NCBI GenBank assembly: GCA_963777625.1
Contig: CAVZRO010000014.1
Span: 1 to 32,711 of the forward strand
From: DATDIC01 sp963777625
GTDB lineage: Bacteria; Pseudomonadota; Alphaproteobacteria; Acetobacterales; Acetobacteraceae
DNA length: 32,711 nt
Direction of reading: 5' to 3'
Shown here: positions 7,753 through 15,643 of the stretch, in pieces
Layout: each line of letters begins with the position of its first letter
Position numbering within the stretch: position 1 is the first letter of the stretch
Position numbers and translations under genes: made by a program
The notes under the pieces: generated by a model
What the model was told of the DNA's origin: nothing
The model's database searches: none
Seen by the model: the letters and a program-made list of their open reading frames with translations, nothing else

Positions 7753-8463
7753 ATGGCGCTGCTCTACGGCAATCTGGTGTTCTTCGCGCTGGGGCTGGGG
7801 TTCACCATCGCGCTCGCGGTGGTAACGCTGATCTGCAGCACGGCGATCGGCGTGGTGCTGGGTGGTGTCGGCACGCTGCCGCATCCGGTGCCGCGGCTGC
7901 TGGTGCGCAGCTACGTCAATGTGCTGCGCGGCATCCCGCTGATCGTGAATGTGCTGTTCGTGTATTTCGTGGCACCGATGTTCGGCCTGGCGCTCAACAG
8001 CTTCACCGCCGCGGCACTCAGCCTGTCGCTATGGGGCGGCGCGAACTGCGCCGAGATCGTGCGCGGCGGATTGCAGGCGGTGCCACTAGGCCAGCGGGAG
8101 GCCGCGCGGGCGCTGGCGCTGCCGCGGCTGGTCGGCTTCCGCAAGGTGATCCTGCCGCAGGCGCTGCGCCCGATCATCCCGGCCATGGCGGGGATGTTCA
8201 CGCTGCTGGTGCAGTCCACCGCGCTGGCTTCGCTGGTGGGCGTGCCGGAGCTGTTCCGCAACGCCGGCATCGTGGTGGAGCGCGCGGTCATCCAGCAGGG
8301 CAGCAGCCCGGCCTTCCTGGTTTATGGCGCCGTGCTGCTGACCTACTTCGTCGTGTGCTCGTTTTTGACCCGCATGACCCGTGACCTGGAGCGCCGCTAC
8401 GACCCGCGCCATCGCGATGCACGGGTGCTGCTGGCGCAGGACGGCGTGCAGCAGGGTGCCTGA
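7753..8463 (+). CDS. Amino-acid ABC transporter permease (second of two)
   Basis: A 236-residue membrane permease paired with the preceding one. The family motif YVNVLRGIPLIVNVLFVYF is near the N-terminus. The EAA loop is GGLQAVPLGQREAARALALPRLVGFRKVILPQALR. The ATG at 7753 follows the previous stop by two bases. An open frame runs further upstream but overlaps the first permease and is not coding there. The C-terminus is a charged cytoplasmic tail. The lyase gene begins 29 bases downstream with its own AGGAG site, indicating one transcript for the transporter and the enzyme. Confidence 0.88.
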   Translation: MALLYGNLVFFALGLGFTIALAVVTLICSTAIGVVLGGVGTLPHPVPRLLVRSYVNVLRGIPLIVNVLFVYFVAPMFGLALNSFTAAALSLSLWGGANCAEIVRGGLQAVPLGQREAARALALPRLVGFRKVILPQALRPIIPAMAGMFTLLVQSTALASLVGVPELFRNAGIVVERAVIQQGSSPAFLVYGAVLLTYFVVCSFLTRMTRDLERRYDPRHRDARVLLAQDGVQQGA

Positions 8464-8492
8464 TCCCGATCACATCACACAGGAGCGCCGCC

Positions 8493-9992
8493 ATGAAATC
8501 CCAGGTCAGTGAACGGCTGAAGGAACCGGTCGCGAAAGAAGTGCTGGAGCTGATTTTCCAGCCGCGGCTCGATCATGATTTCGCGCTCAATTTCGCCCCC
8601 ATCACGCTGATCAACCGGGCGCACGTCGTCATGCTGCGGCGTCAGGGCATCATCACGGCGGAGGTGGCGAAGGCGCTGCTGAACGCCTTCGCCACCATGG
8701 AAAAAGCCGGCGCCGCGTCCTACCCACCCGACCCGCGGCTGGAAGACCCGTATTTCAACTACGAAACGGTGGTCATCTCGTTGATCGGCGCCGATGCCGG
8801 CGGGCGGATGCACATCGCCCGCAGCCGCAACGATCTGGGCGCCACACTGCAGCGGCTGCATTGCCGCGCCATCGCGCTCGATCTGACCGACGCGCTGCAC
8901 GGGCTGATCGACGTGCTGACCAGGCGCGCCATCCAGTTCGCCGATGTGGTGATGCCCGGCTATACGCATATGCAGCCGGCCCAGCCTTCGACCTATGGCT
9001 TCTATTTGCTCGGCATCGCCGATGCGTTCATGCGCGACAGCGACCGGATGGATGCGGTGTGGCCGCGCATCAACCTGAACCCGATGGGCGCGGCGGCGAT
9101 GACCGGGACCAGCTTCCCGATCGACCGCGACCTGACGACATCGCTGCTCGGCTTCGACGCGCTGATCGAGCACACGCAGGACAGCGTCGCCTCCCGCGAC
9201 TACGCGCTGGAGCTGCTGGGGGTGTGCGTGCAGATGGCGGTGACCTGGAGCCGACTGGCGCAGGATTTCTACGTCATGGTGATGCACGAGTTCCAGACGC
9301 TGGAGCTGCCGGACCGCGTCGCCGGTACGTCCAGCATCATGCCGCAGAAAAAGAACCCGGTGGTGATGGAGCATCTGAAGGGCAAAAGCGCGCTGGTGCT
9401 CGGTGCCTATGTGTCAGCGGCGGCGGGGATGCGGGTGACCAGCTTCTCCAACACCATCGACGGCAACCGCGAGGCTCTGGCGCAGGCCTGGGAGGCGTTC
9501 GAGCAGACCGATGGCTGCCTGAAGATCGCCACGCTGATGGTGGACGCGGCGCAGCCGAACCGCGCGCGGATGCTGCATCTGGTCGAGCGCAACTTCTCCA
9601 CCGCGACCGATCTGGCGGATGCGATGGTGCGGGAAGGCGGACTGTCGTTCCGCGACGCGCATCACGTGGCCGGCGGGGTGGTGCGCATGGCGATGGATCA
9701 GGGGCTGGGCGCCAATCAGATCACCACTTCGATGGTCGATGACGCGGCCAAGGAGGTGGTCGGCCGGCCGCTCGGGCTATCGGCGGAGCTGGTGGCGCAG
9801 TGCCTGGATCCGGCCAAGGCGGTGGCTGCACGGCGCACCACCGGCAGCCCGGAGCCAGGCGAGGTGCGCCGCCGCGCCGCCGCGCTCGGCATGGCGCTGG
9901 CGGCTGCGCGCGAGCGGCAGGCGCAGCGGCGCAGCGGGTTGCACGCCGCGGAGCAGCGGCTGCAAGCGGCGACGCGCGAGGTGCTGTCCTGA
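8493..9992 (+). CDS. Argininosuccinate-lyase-like enzyme (aspartase/fumarase superfamily)
   Basis: A 499-residue lyase of the ArgH branch. Superfamily signatures are visible: HIARSRNDLGATLQRL (region 1), GYTHMQPAQPSTYGFYLLG (region 2) and the mobile signature loop GTSSIMPQKKNPVVMEHLKG carrying the catalytic Ser. The reaction type is beta-elimination of fumarate from an N-succinyl group; in ArgH this yields arginine. Because it is co-transcribed with an amino-acid importer and not with arginine genes, a catabolic role on an imported N-succinyl amino acid is plausible. EDDS lyase of aminopolycarboxylate degraders is a known relative of this sort. The C-terminal 60 residues are unusually Ala/Arg-rich. 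The start has an AGGAG site at 8480-8484. Routine argH remains possible if no other copy exists in the genome. Confidence 0.82.
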   Translation: MKSQVSERLKEPVAKEVLELIFQPRLDHDFALNFAPITLINRAHVVMLRRQGIITAEVAKALLNAFATMEKAGAASYPPDPRLEDPYFNYETVVISLIGADAGGRMHIARSRNDLGATLQRLHCRAIALDLTDALHGLIDVLTRRAIQFADVVMPGYTHMQPAQPSTYGFYLLGIADAFMRDSDRMDAVWPRINLNPMGAAAMTGTSFPIDRDLTTSLLGFDALIEHTQDSVASRDYALELLGVCVQMAVTWSRLAQDFYVMVMHEFQTLELPDRVAGTSSIMPQKKNPVVMEHLKGKSALVLGAYVSAAAGMRVTSFSNTIDGNREALAQAWEAFEQTDGCLKIATLMVDAAQPNRARMLHLVERNFSTATDLADAMVREGGLSFRDAHHVAGGVVRMAMDQGLGANQITTSMVDDAAKEVVGRPLGLSAELVAQCLDPAKAVAARRTTGSPEPGEVRRRAAALGMALAAARERQAQRRSGLHAAEQRLQAATREVLS

Positions 9993-10001
9993 CGCGCAAC
10001 A

Positions 10002-10031
10002 GGCGCCAGGCGGTCTCTACCGCCTGGCGCC
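10002..10031 (+). terminator. Strong hairpin after the lyase gene
   Basis: A perfect 13-bp inverted repeat (GGCGCCAGGCGGT at 10002-10014 and its complement at 10019-10031) closes on a four-base loop ten bases after the lyase stop. It probably ends the ABC/lyase transcript. There is no T-run after it, so it may be Rho-assisted or serve as a 3' stabiliser. Confidence 0.65.
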
Positions 10032-10400
10032 GGCCGTCCACTCTGACAAAGCGGGATCAAGAAAAGTTCCCGAAACTCTTGAGATTTGCACGGAGGGGCG
10101 CTTGTCAGGGGAAAATCGCCGTTCGGCTTTGCCAGCCGATTAGCGAAGATGCGCGAGGGGCCGGCATTCCTGTCATGACTTCTGGATGACAGCATCCGGC
10201 TGGTAGCCGCCGGTCTGCTTGCAAGCACAGGCGGCCATCGCGGGCATTGAGCCTGGTCGGCAGTCTGCGTCTCTACCGGGTGCCGTCACGCGAACGAGCA
10301 ATGCGAATCAGAACCCACCGTGCCCACAGCAAGCCAAACCAACCGTCTTCCCTGGATTCGGCTATATACTTCCCTTTAGCCGGGCACCTGAGGAGGAGGC
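10032..10400. other. Non-coding gap at the start of the accessory block
   Basis: No credible gene is seen here. The gap holds copy a of the TCTTGA palindrome with its longer 40-base repeat, a CTGTCAT...ATGACAG inverted repeat near 10170-10195, and a second nested inverted repeat (GCCGCC...TGCTTGCAAGCA...GGCGGC) at 10206-10234. It ends with the purine-rich ribosome binding site of the monooxygenase (AGGAGGAGG, 10391-10399). The promoter must lie here but no clear boxes were found. Confidence 0.4.
10071..10091 (+). repeat. TCTTGA near-palindrome, copy a
   Basis: CGAAACTCTTGAGATTTGC plus two bases, pairing CGAAA..TC with GA..TTTG around a central TT. The match to copy b extends on both sides (GTTCCCGAAA before, GGGGCGCT after) to about 40 bases. 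It lies about 80 bases beyond the lyase stop. Confidence 0.55.
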
Positions 10401-11531
10401 ATGTCCGCGGTAAAGACGGTCCTGGTTGTCGGCGGAGGTCTCGCTGGGCTCTCGCTAGCGCGCGCGCTGCACCAGCAAGGGCTCGCGGTCGAAGTGATCG
10501 AGCGCAGCACCGAGTGGCGTGCTGAGGGCGGCGGCATCGCGGTTCAACCAAACGGGATGCGCATTTTGCGGTTGCTCGACCTCGGCGGTGCCGTAGAGCA
10601 GCACGGCGAGCGTCTGCGGTATTGGTCCTTCTGCGACCAGGACGGCGGGATCTTATGCCGCAATGATCTTGAAGATCATCTGTGGGGCGATACCGGGTCC
10701 TTTATTGGGATCGAGCGCATGCGCCTACAGCAGATTCTGGTCGGCGGCATTGCCGGTTTGCCCTGCCGCTTGGGCACCGCGATCCGCGGTCTGACCCAGC
10801 GCGATGACCACGTATCGGTCGTTTTCAGTGACGGCTCGCTCGGAGCCTACGATCTTGTGGTGGGCGCGGATGGTATAACATCCACAATTCGTGGATTGAC
10901 GTTCGAGGCGATCTCGCCGGCCTACACGGGAGCGATGGCATGGCGAAGCATCGCGCCGATCCGCCCGCGCGGTCTCACAAACCTGCAATTCCTGCTCGGC
11001 GAGGGCCGCTTCTTCGGGCTCTGCCCGGTCGCCGACGGACGCACCTATGGTTTTGGTAACATAACGGGGCCTCGAACACACGAGCCAATCGTCGGCCGGC
11101 TCGATCGGCTGCGCCACCACTTCGTCGGGTTTGCGGAAATCGTGCAGGATTACCTGCGAGCGTTAACAACTGACGAAGAGATCCATTGTGGCCCCGTCGA
11201 TTGGGTCGCACTCGATCGGTGGCATGTTGGCCGAGTAATTCTAATCGGTGACGCCGCACACGCGAGTTCGCCGATGATGGGACAAGGCGGCTGCATGGCG
11301 ATGGAGGACGCGTGGGTGCTGGCCGAGAAGCTGGTCAACTGCGATAGTTTGCCCGAGGCGCTCGCCTCCTTTGAGGCGCGGCGATTGCCGCGCGTGCGCT
11401 GGGTGCATCAGGAAAGCGCCGCTGTGGCCGCCAGCTTCCGGCTTCCCTCGAATGTGCGAAATGACGCTTTACGCCAGGTCGGTGCCCAAATGTTCCGGAC
11501 CAGGTTTCAGCCGCTGGTACCGGAACCGTAA
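10401..11531 (+). CDS. FAD-dependent aromatic-hydroxylase-type monooxygenase
   Basis: A 376-residue group A flavoprotein monooxygenase (p-hydroxybenzoate hydroxylase/salicylate hydroxylase/zeaxanthin epoxidase-like family). It uses FAD, NAD(P)H and oxygen to hydroxylate or epoxidise an organic substrate. The three family fingerprints are present: GGGLAG at residues 11-16 for the ADP part of FAD, the DG motif GADGITSTIR at 155-164, and the GD motif LIGDAAHASSPMMGQGG at 281-297. The start is well supported by AGGAGGAGG directly upstream. It stands alone, with no reductase or ring-cleavage gene beside it, so the substrate is open. It is the first unit of the accessory block. Confidence 0.85.
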   Translation: MSAVKTVLVVGGGLAGLSLARALHQQGLAVEVIERSTEWRAEGGGIAVQPNGMRILRLLDLGGAVEQHGERLRYWSFCDQDGGILCRNDLEDHLWGDTGSFIGIERMRLQQILVGGIAGLPCRLGTAIRGLTQRDDHVSVVFSDGSLGAYDLVVGADGITSTIRGLTFEAISPAYTGAMAWRSIAPIRPRGLTNLQFLLGEGRFFGLCPVADGRTYGFGNITGPRTHEPIVGRLDRLRHHFVGFAEIVQDYLRALTTDEEIHCGPVDWVALDRWHVGRVILIGDAAHASSPMMGQGGCMAMEDAWVLAEKLVNCDSLPEALASFEARRLPRVRWVHQESAAVAASFRLPSNVRNDALRQVGAQMFRTRFQPLVPEP

Positions 11532-11651
11532 GGCACTTGCTCCAAACTGACCGGTTTGGACGCACAGCCGTCGCGCGCGTCGTCGGGCGCGCTATTGGGG
11601 GATAGTCCTATCAATCTGGATTCCTCCCGACTCCTTCTGGATGTTTGACGG

Positions 11652-11675
11652 GTGCATAATTCTTGATTTTCGAAC
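11652..11675 (+). repeat. TCTTGA near-palindrome, copy c
   Basis: GTGCATAATTCTTGATTTTC and four more bases. The first 15 bases are identical to copy d, about 510 bases away. It lies between the monooxygenase and the first GNAT gene, 13 bases beyond the stop of the latter. Confidence 0.5.
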
Positions 11676-11688
11676 CGGCTCCGTTTCA

Positions 11689-12115
11689 TCATAACCAGAG
11701 CCGGAAAACTGTCTCGCCGCCGATGTTCACTCCCATCGATTCCCAACCTTTCGACCGGTAGAATTTTTCGGCGGTCGTGCCTCTACCCGTCGTTAGGAAT
11801 GCTTGCCGATGCCCCACTTGCCGCAGCCGCGCCAAAACGGCATCGAGGAGTGCTGTGCCGTGGCCCCGCCTCTGCGAGCCATCTATGACAAACAATGCCC
11901 AGATATAGCTCGTCTGGTGATTAGCGCAGGTGAAACCTTGCACGCCTGTCTCATCTTCGGAAACAAGGAAAATCGCCTCATCCATAATACCAAGCAACCT
12001 CGGCGTCGGTGACGAGCGCGGAATTGGTTAGACGGTTCTCGGTTGTTCCATGCCTGACTTCGTGGATGCGAGTGAGGTCAGCGCGTGTGGCAGGGCGTAA
12101 GCGGCGTTCCGTCAT
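11689..12115 (-). pseudogene. GNAT acetyltransferase, split by a one-base frameshift
   Basis: The C-terminal 102-codon frame (11689-11997) holds the acetyl-CoA-binding part: YIWALFVIDGSQRRGHGTALLDAVL, then the FYRSKGWE motif. The N-terminal part lies in another frame: an ATG at 12113-12115 opens MTERRLRPATRADLTRIHEV and runs to a TGA at 11978-11980, ending ...AEVAWYYG. Removing one base near 11984-11988 joins AEVAWY directly to MDEAIFLVSEDE, giving a normal GNAT of about 142 residues. The gene is therefore disrupted, or there is a sequencing error. No substrate can be named. It is convergent with the monooxygenase and flanked on both sides by TCTTGA palindromes. Confidence 0.75.
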
Positions 12116-12159
12116 GTTTCCTACTACCATATTGATCGCCTATAGAGAATGACGCGACT

Positions 12160-12182
12160 GTGCATAATTCTTGAATTTGCAC
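12160..12182 (+). repeat. TCTTGA near-palindrome, copy d
   Basis: This is the most symmetrical copy: GTGCA, AATTC, TT, GAATT, TGCAC, with one extra T in the left arm. It lies between the two GNAT genes, about 40 bases beyond the stop of the second. Confidence 0.55.
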
Positions 12183-12220
12183 CAATCACCGTGCGGTTGC
12201 CGAGCGGCACTTACTTTCCT

Positions 12221-12658
12221 TCAGGGGATGAGTTGCTTTCTCAAGAAATACTGCTGTTGGCCAGTGGGATGATCGTCCAGCATGCCGAACAGCTCATATC
12301 CCACTGCTTCATAGAAGCCGCGCGCCTGAAGGGTCGTTAACCACGATGAGTGGCAACCCCTCGCGATGGCGTGGTTTTCGACACGTATCATCAACTCGGT
12401 CCCAATACCTCGATGTCGCAAACCGTCATCAATCCAAAGGCCATCAACACGGAGCCAATCACAATAGATCATTCCGGAGACCCCGCCCTTGAGACAAGCG
12501 GCGTCGTCCTGCAATAACAGGGCGAACCATTCGAATTTGGACGGGAATGTGCGGTGATGAAAGGCCTCAATCTTCTGGACGAGGTTGTTGCGGGTCTCGA
12601 CAGATGGGCTGTAGTCCCAAATGGCATGAAGACCCGGTTCGATATCGGCCAACTGCAT
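12221..12658 (-). CDS. GNAT-family N-acetyltransferase
   Basis: A complete 145-residue acetyltransferase. The acetyl-CoA pyrophosphate loop is RHRGIG (81-86), followed by a helix and the conserved SWLTTLQARGFYEAVGYELFG segment, ending DDHPTGQQQYFLRKQL. This architecture is that of small GNATs often annotated as histone acetyltransferase HPA2-like. The real substrate (small molecule, peptide or protein) cannot be inferred. The ATG at 12656-12658 is the first in frame and gives the usual length. It is preceded by a 114-base gap with no clear promoter and lies downstream of the AraC gene on the same strand. Confidence 0.78.
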   Translation of the reverse strand: MQLADIEPGLHAIWDYSPSVETRNNLVQKIEAFHHRTFPSKFEWFALLLQDDAACLKGGVSGMIYCDWLRVDGLWIDDGLRHRGIGTELMIRVENHAIARGCHSSWLTTLQARGFYEAVGYELFGMLDDHPTGQQQYFLRKQLIP

Positions 12659-12772
12659 AGCTGCGGTCTCTTGGTTGGGCCATCTATGATGGGAGCCGGC
12701 TTTTTCCAGCGGGGAAAGGGTCGTAGTCGGCCACTGCGGCGATGCCTGCCTAAGTTCATCGAGGCAGCGCTG

Positions 12773-13777
12773 TCATGCCGTTTGTTCCGATGTAAGATTA
12801 CTCCCCTTCATAGATGAAAAGCTCCTGCGCCAGGTCCCCGGCGGTACACCAACGAACCTTTTGAAGGCACGATTGAAGGCGGCCTCGGATTCATAGCCCA
12901 CTTCGGCTGCTGCCTGCGCGATACCTACGCCAGGCCGTTCCAGTGACCGCGCTGCCAGTTGCAGGCGCCAGCGCGCCAGATATTGCATCGGCGGCACTTC
13001 GACATACTCCGTGAAGCGACTGACGAAGGTAGTGCGCGAAAGGCCGACCTCATGCGCCAGCCGATCCAGCGTCCAGTCGTCGGACGGGCGCGAATGCAAC
13101 AACCGCAACGCCTCACCGACATGAGGGTCGCGGAGCCCGGACAGCCAGCCGCGCGAGTTCGCGGGCAGGCTTGCGAGGTGGCGGCGCAACACTTCGACGA
13201 ACATGAGCTCGCTGAGCTTAGCCAGGATCGTCTCGCCGCCGGGAAGCTGCCTGCCACCTTCGGAGAGCGTCAGGCGCAGGATGTCAATGATCCAGTTGTC
13301 CTCATTTGGCGGCCGGCGAACCAACATCATTGGAGGCAGCGCTGCGACAAGCGGATTGAACGGCCGGACATCGCAGCCGAGATAGCCGCACACGAAGCGT
13401 GTCCGCTCCTCCCCGGTTCCGCCGTTCACCAGGGTGAACGGGAGATGCTGGGCGATGGGCCGGTAATACATGGTCATATCGGGCTTTCCCCGTGCCCCCG
13501 CCGTCGAACTCATGACATTGGGAGCGCCACCTGGGAACACCACGACATCCCCGTCGTGCAGCCGGACTGGCGGCGCCGACCCGTCACTGAGCGCGGCCCA
13601 GCACGTACCGGCGATAATCGCATGAAAGGAAATGACGTGTCCCGCGCCGGGCATGACGGCCGCTGCAATTTCACGGCTGCCGGGCGATTTGCCGGTCCAG
13701 GGATAGCCCGCATTGATGTCGAAATAAAGCGCGCCTGAGAGGCGAACGGCCCGAAGCACATCGGACAAGACATCCAT
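12773..13777 (-). CDS. AraC-family transcriptional regulator with N-terminal cupin domain
   Basis: A 334-residue DNA-binding regulator. Residues 1-190 form the cupin-like sensor of the AraC/cupin_6 group (SGALYFDINAGYPW, HDGDVVVFPGGAPNVM, and a typical LRLTLSEG..LPGGETILAKLSELMFVEVLRRHL linker). Residues about 225-320 hold two helix-turn-helix units: LAHEVGLSRTTFVSRF and IAQAAAEVGYESEAAFNRAFKRFVGVPPGTWRR. Related regulators of this type usually control an adjacent oxidoreductase gene. Here the divergent neighbour is the ruined FAD oxidase, so the regulator may have lost its target. The start ATG at 13775-13777 gives the usual N-terminus. Confidence 0.85.
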   Translation of the reverse strand: MDVLSDVLRAVRLSGALYFDINAGYPWTGKSPGSREIAAAVMPGAGHVISFHAIIAGTCWAALSDGSAPPVRLHDGDVVVFPGGAPNVMSSTAGARGKPDMTMYYRPIAQHLPFTLVNGGTGEERTRFVCGYLGCDVRPFNPLVAALPPMMLVRRPPNEDNWIIDILRLTLSEGGRQLPGGETILAKLSELMFVEVLRRHLASLPANSRGWLSGLRDPHVGEALRLLHSRPSDDWTLDRLAHEVGLSRTTFVSRFTEYVEVPPMQYLARWRLQLAARSLERPGVGIAQAAAEVGYESEAAFNRAFKRFVGVPPGTWRRSFSSMKGSNLTSEQTA

Positions 13778-13832
13778 AGCACCAGACCTTCCGGCGAGCG
13801 GTGAGACTAGTCAAACGGGCGGTAAGCTTGGT

Positions 13833-13856
13833 TATGAAGCGTCTTGAAGTTCAATA
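13833..13856 (+). repeat. TCTTGA near-palindrome, possible weak copy h
   Basis: TATGAAGCGTCTTGAAGTTC and four more bases has the same core in the same orientation, with dyad symmetry only in parts (TAT/ATA ends and TC/GA centre). It lies between the AraC gene and the FAD-oxidase pseudogene. It may be chance. Confidence 0.25.
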
Positions 13857-14024
13857 CGGATCTGAGCGAAAGCCAAGCCGAGGGGGGCCGCTTGGGGCCC
13901 GGTCAGCCGCATTTATACCACGCCCGCCGGCCGATCGAGCAAGAAAGGCGGATGCGCTGGCATGTAAACGGAAGCCCGGGACTGGTAGACCTCGTCCACC
14001 TTCTTCCTGCCACGGGAGGTTTGC

Positions 14025-15419
14025 ATGACCGAGGACGACATCGCCCGCTTCGCGGCTGGGCTGCGCGGCTCGCTGATTTAGCCTGGCGACGTGGAGTACG
14101 ACGAGGCTCGCAAGCTCTACAACGCCATGATCGACAAGCGCCCGCGACTGATCGCGCGCTGCGCCGATGTGGCCGATGTGATCTCCGCCGTCGATTTGGG
14201 CCGCGTATCACGGTCTTCCGATCGCCATTCGTGGCGGGGGCCATAACGGTGCCGGCTTTGGCAGTGTTGACGATGGGCTGGTCATCGACCTGTCTCTGAT
14301 GAAAGGCGTTCGGGTCGAACCGAAGAGCCGGACTGTCAGGGTCGGGGCCGGGTGCACGACCGGCGACGTCGATCACGCTACCGCTGTGTTTGGCCAGGCA
14401 GTCCCGTTCGGCATCATCTCGACAACCGGCGTCGCCGGGCTGACGCTGAACGGCGGGCATGGCTATCTCAGCCGCCAGTACGGGCTGGCCTGCGACAGCC
14501 TGATCGAGGCGGATGTTGTGCTGGCAGACGGCAGCTTCGTAACCGCGAGCGAGGCCGAAAACGCAGGACCTGCTCTGGGCGCTGCGTGGCGGCGGTGGGA
14601 ATTTTGGTATCGTGACGAGTTTCTTGTTTCGCACGCATCCGGCGAAAATGCTGCTATGGAGGGCCCGATCATCTTTGATCTTTCGGACGCTGCGGCGGTG
14701 ATGCGCTGGTATCGCGACTTTTCACGATCGGCGCCGGAGGAGTTCGGCAGTTTCCTTGGGTTGCAGACGGTACGCCCGGTGATCTCTTTCCACGGGGAGC
14801 ACTGGGGCAAGAAGATGTGCGTCCTGCTGCTGGCGCACACGGAAAAGACGAGACGGCACACCGCGGCCATCGGCTCCGTCCGCTCGGCCCTGCCGACGCC
14901 GCTGATCGACTGGGTCGGGCCGCTTTCCTATCTGACATTGCATAGGCATGTTCGACGCGCTCAATACCGCCGGGGATGCAATGGTACTGGAAGGGCGATT
15001 TCGTTGACACGCTGCCGGATGCGGCGATCGACGGCCACCTCGCACATGCGGCGAAGCTGCCGAGCACGTTTTCTCTGATGCACCTTTATCCGATTAACGG
15101 AGCGGTGCATCGAACAAGGCCAAGAGCCGACACGGCCGTGGAGCGCGCGCGACGCGACCTGGTCGATGGTGATTGCCGGCATCGATCCCGACGCAGCGAA
15201 AGCAGCGGAGCTAAAGGCGTGGGCGACCGAGAATACTGGACGGCGGTGCATCCGTTCGACCGCGCCGGCGCCTATCCCAACTTCATGATGGGAGACGAGG
15301 GCGAAGGCCGGATCAAGGCGAGTTTTGGCGACAATTACCCGCGCCTTGCCGCGCTGAAGCGTAAATTCGACCCAACGAATCTGTTCCGTAGCAACCATAA
15401 CATCCGCCCAGCACATTGA
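14025..15419 (+). pseudogene. FAD-linked oxidase of the berberine-bridge type, decayed
   Basis: The remains of a gene of about 465 codons for a PCMH-type FAD oxidase. It starts at the ATG at 14025 with a GGGAGG site upstream. The first frame reads MTEDDIARFAAGLRGSLI and meets a TAG at 14079-14081 where family members usually continue without a stop. It then resumes (PGDVEYDEARKLYNAMIDKR). The FAD-binding piece IAIRGGGHNGAGFGSVDDG is in a second frame after a shift near 14205. ALRGGGGNFGIVTSFLFRTHPA (about 14565-14640) is in another frame. MQWYWKGDFVDTLPDAAID and the C-terminal VHPFDRAGAYPNFMM lie beyond further shifts near 14945-14985, 15120 and 15225. One nonsense codon and at least five frameshifts make this a true pseudogene. 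It is divergent from the AraC gene. Confidence 0.88.
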
Positions 15420-15456
15420 GCGGATTCGTTCACATCCACCGACAAGCCCGCGTTCC

Positions 15457-15477
15457 CGAAAGTCTTGAGTTTCGCAC
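15457..15477 (+). repeat. TCTTGA near-palindrome, copy b
   Basis: CGAAAGTCTTGAGTTTCG followed by CAC; CGAAA pairs with TTTCG and TC with GA. It is the best partner of copy a, with shared flanks GTTCCC upstream and GGGGCGCT downstream. It lies 38 bases after the FAD-oxidase pseudogene. Confidence 0.55.
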
Positions 15478-15643
15478 ACAGCGGGGCGCTCTTAACCACC
15501 CTGCACCTTTGACGAAACTAATTGTGCCTGCAACCCGCCTGGGACCTCTCACGCGGCACCCAACTACGTTGGTCGCTTTTGCCCCGAATCCGAACCCCCG
15601 TGCCCCTGGCGATGCTCTGTCCGGTTCGGATCAATTTGTCCGC

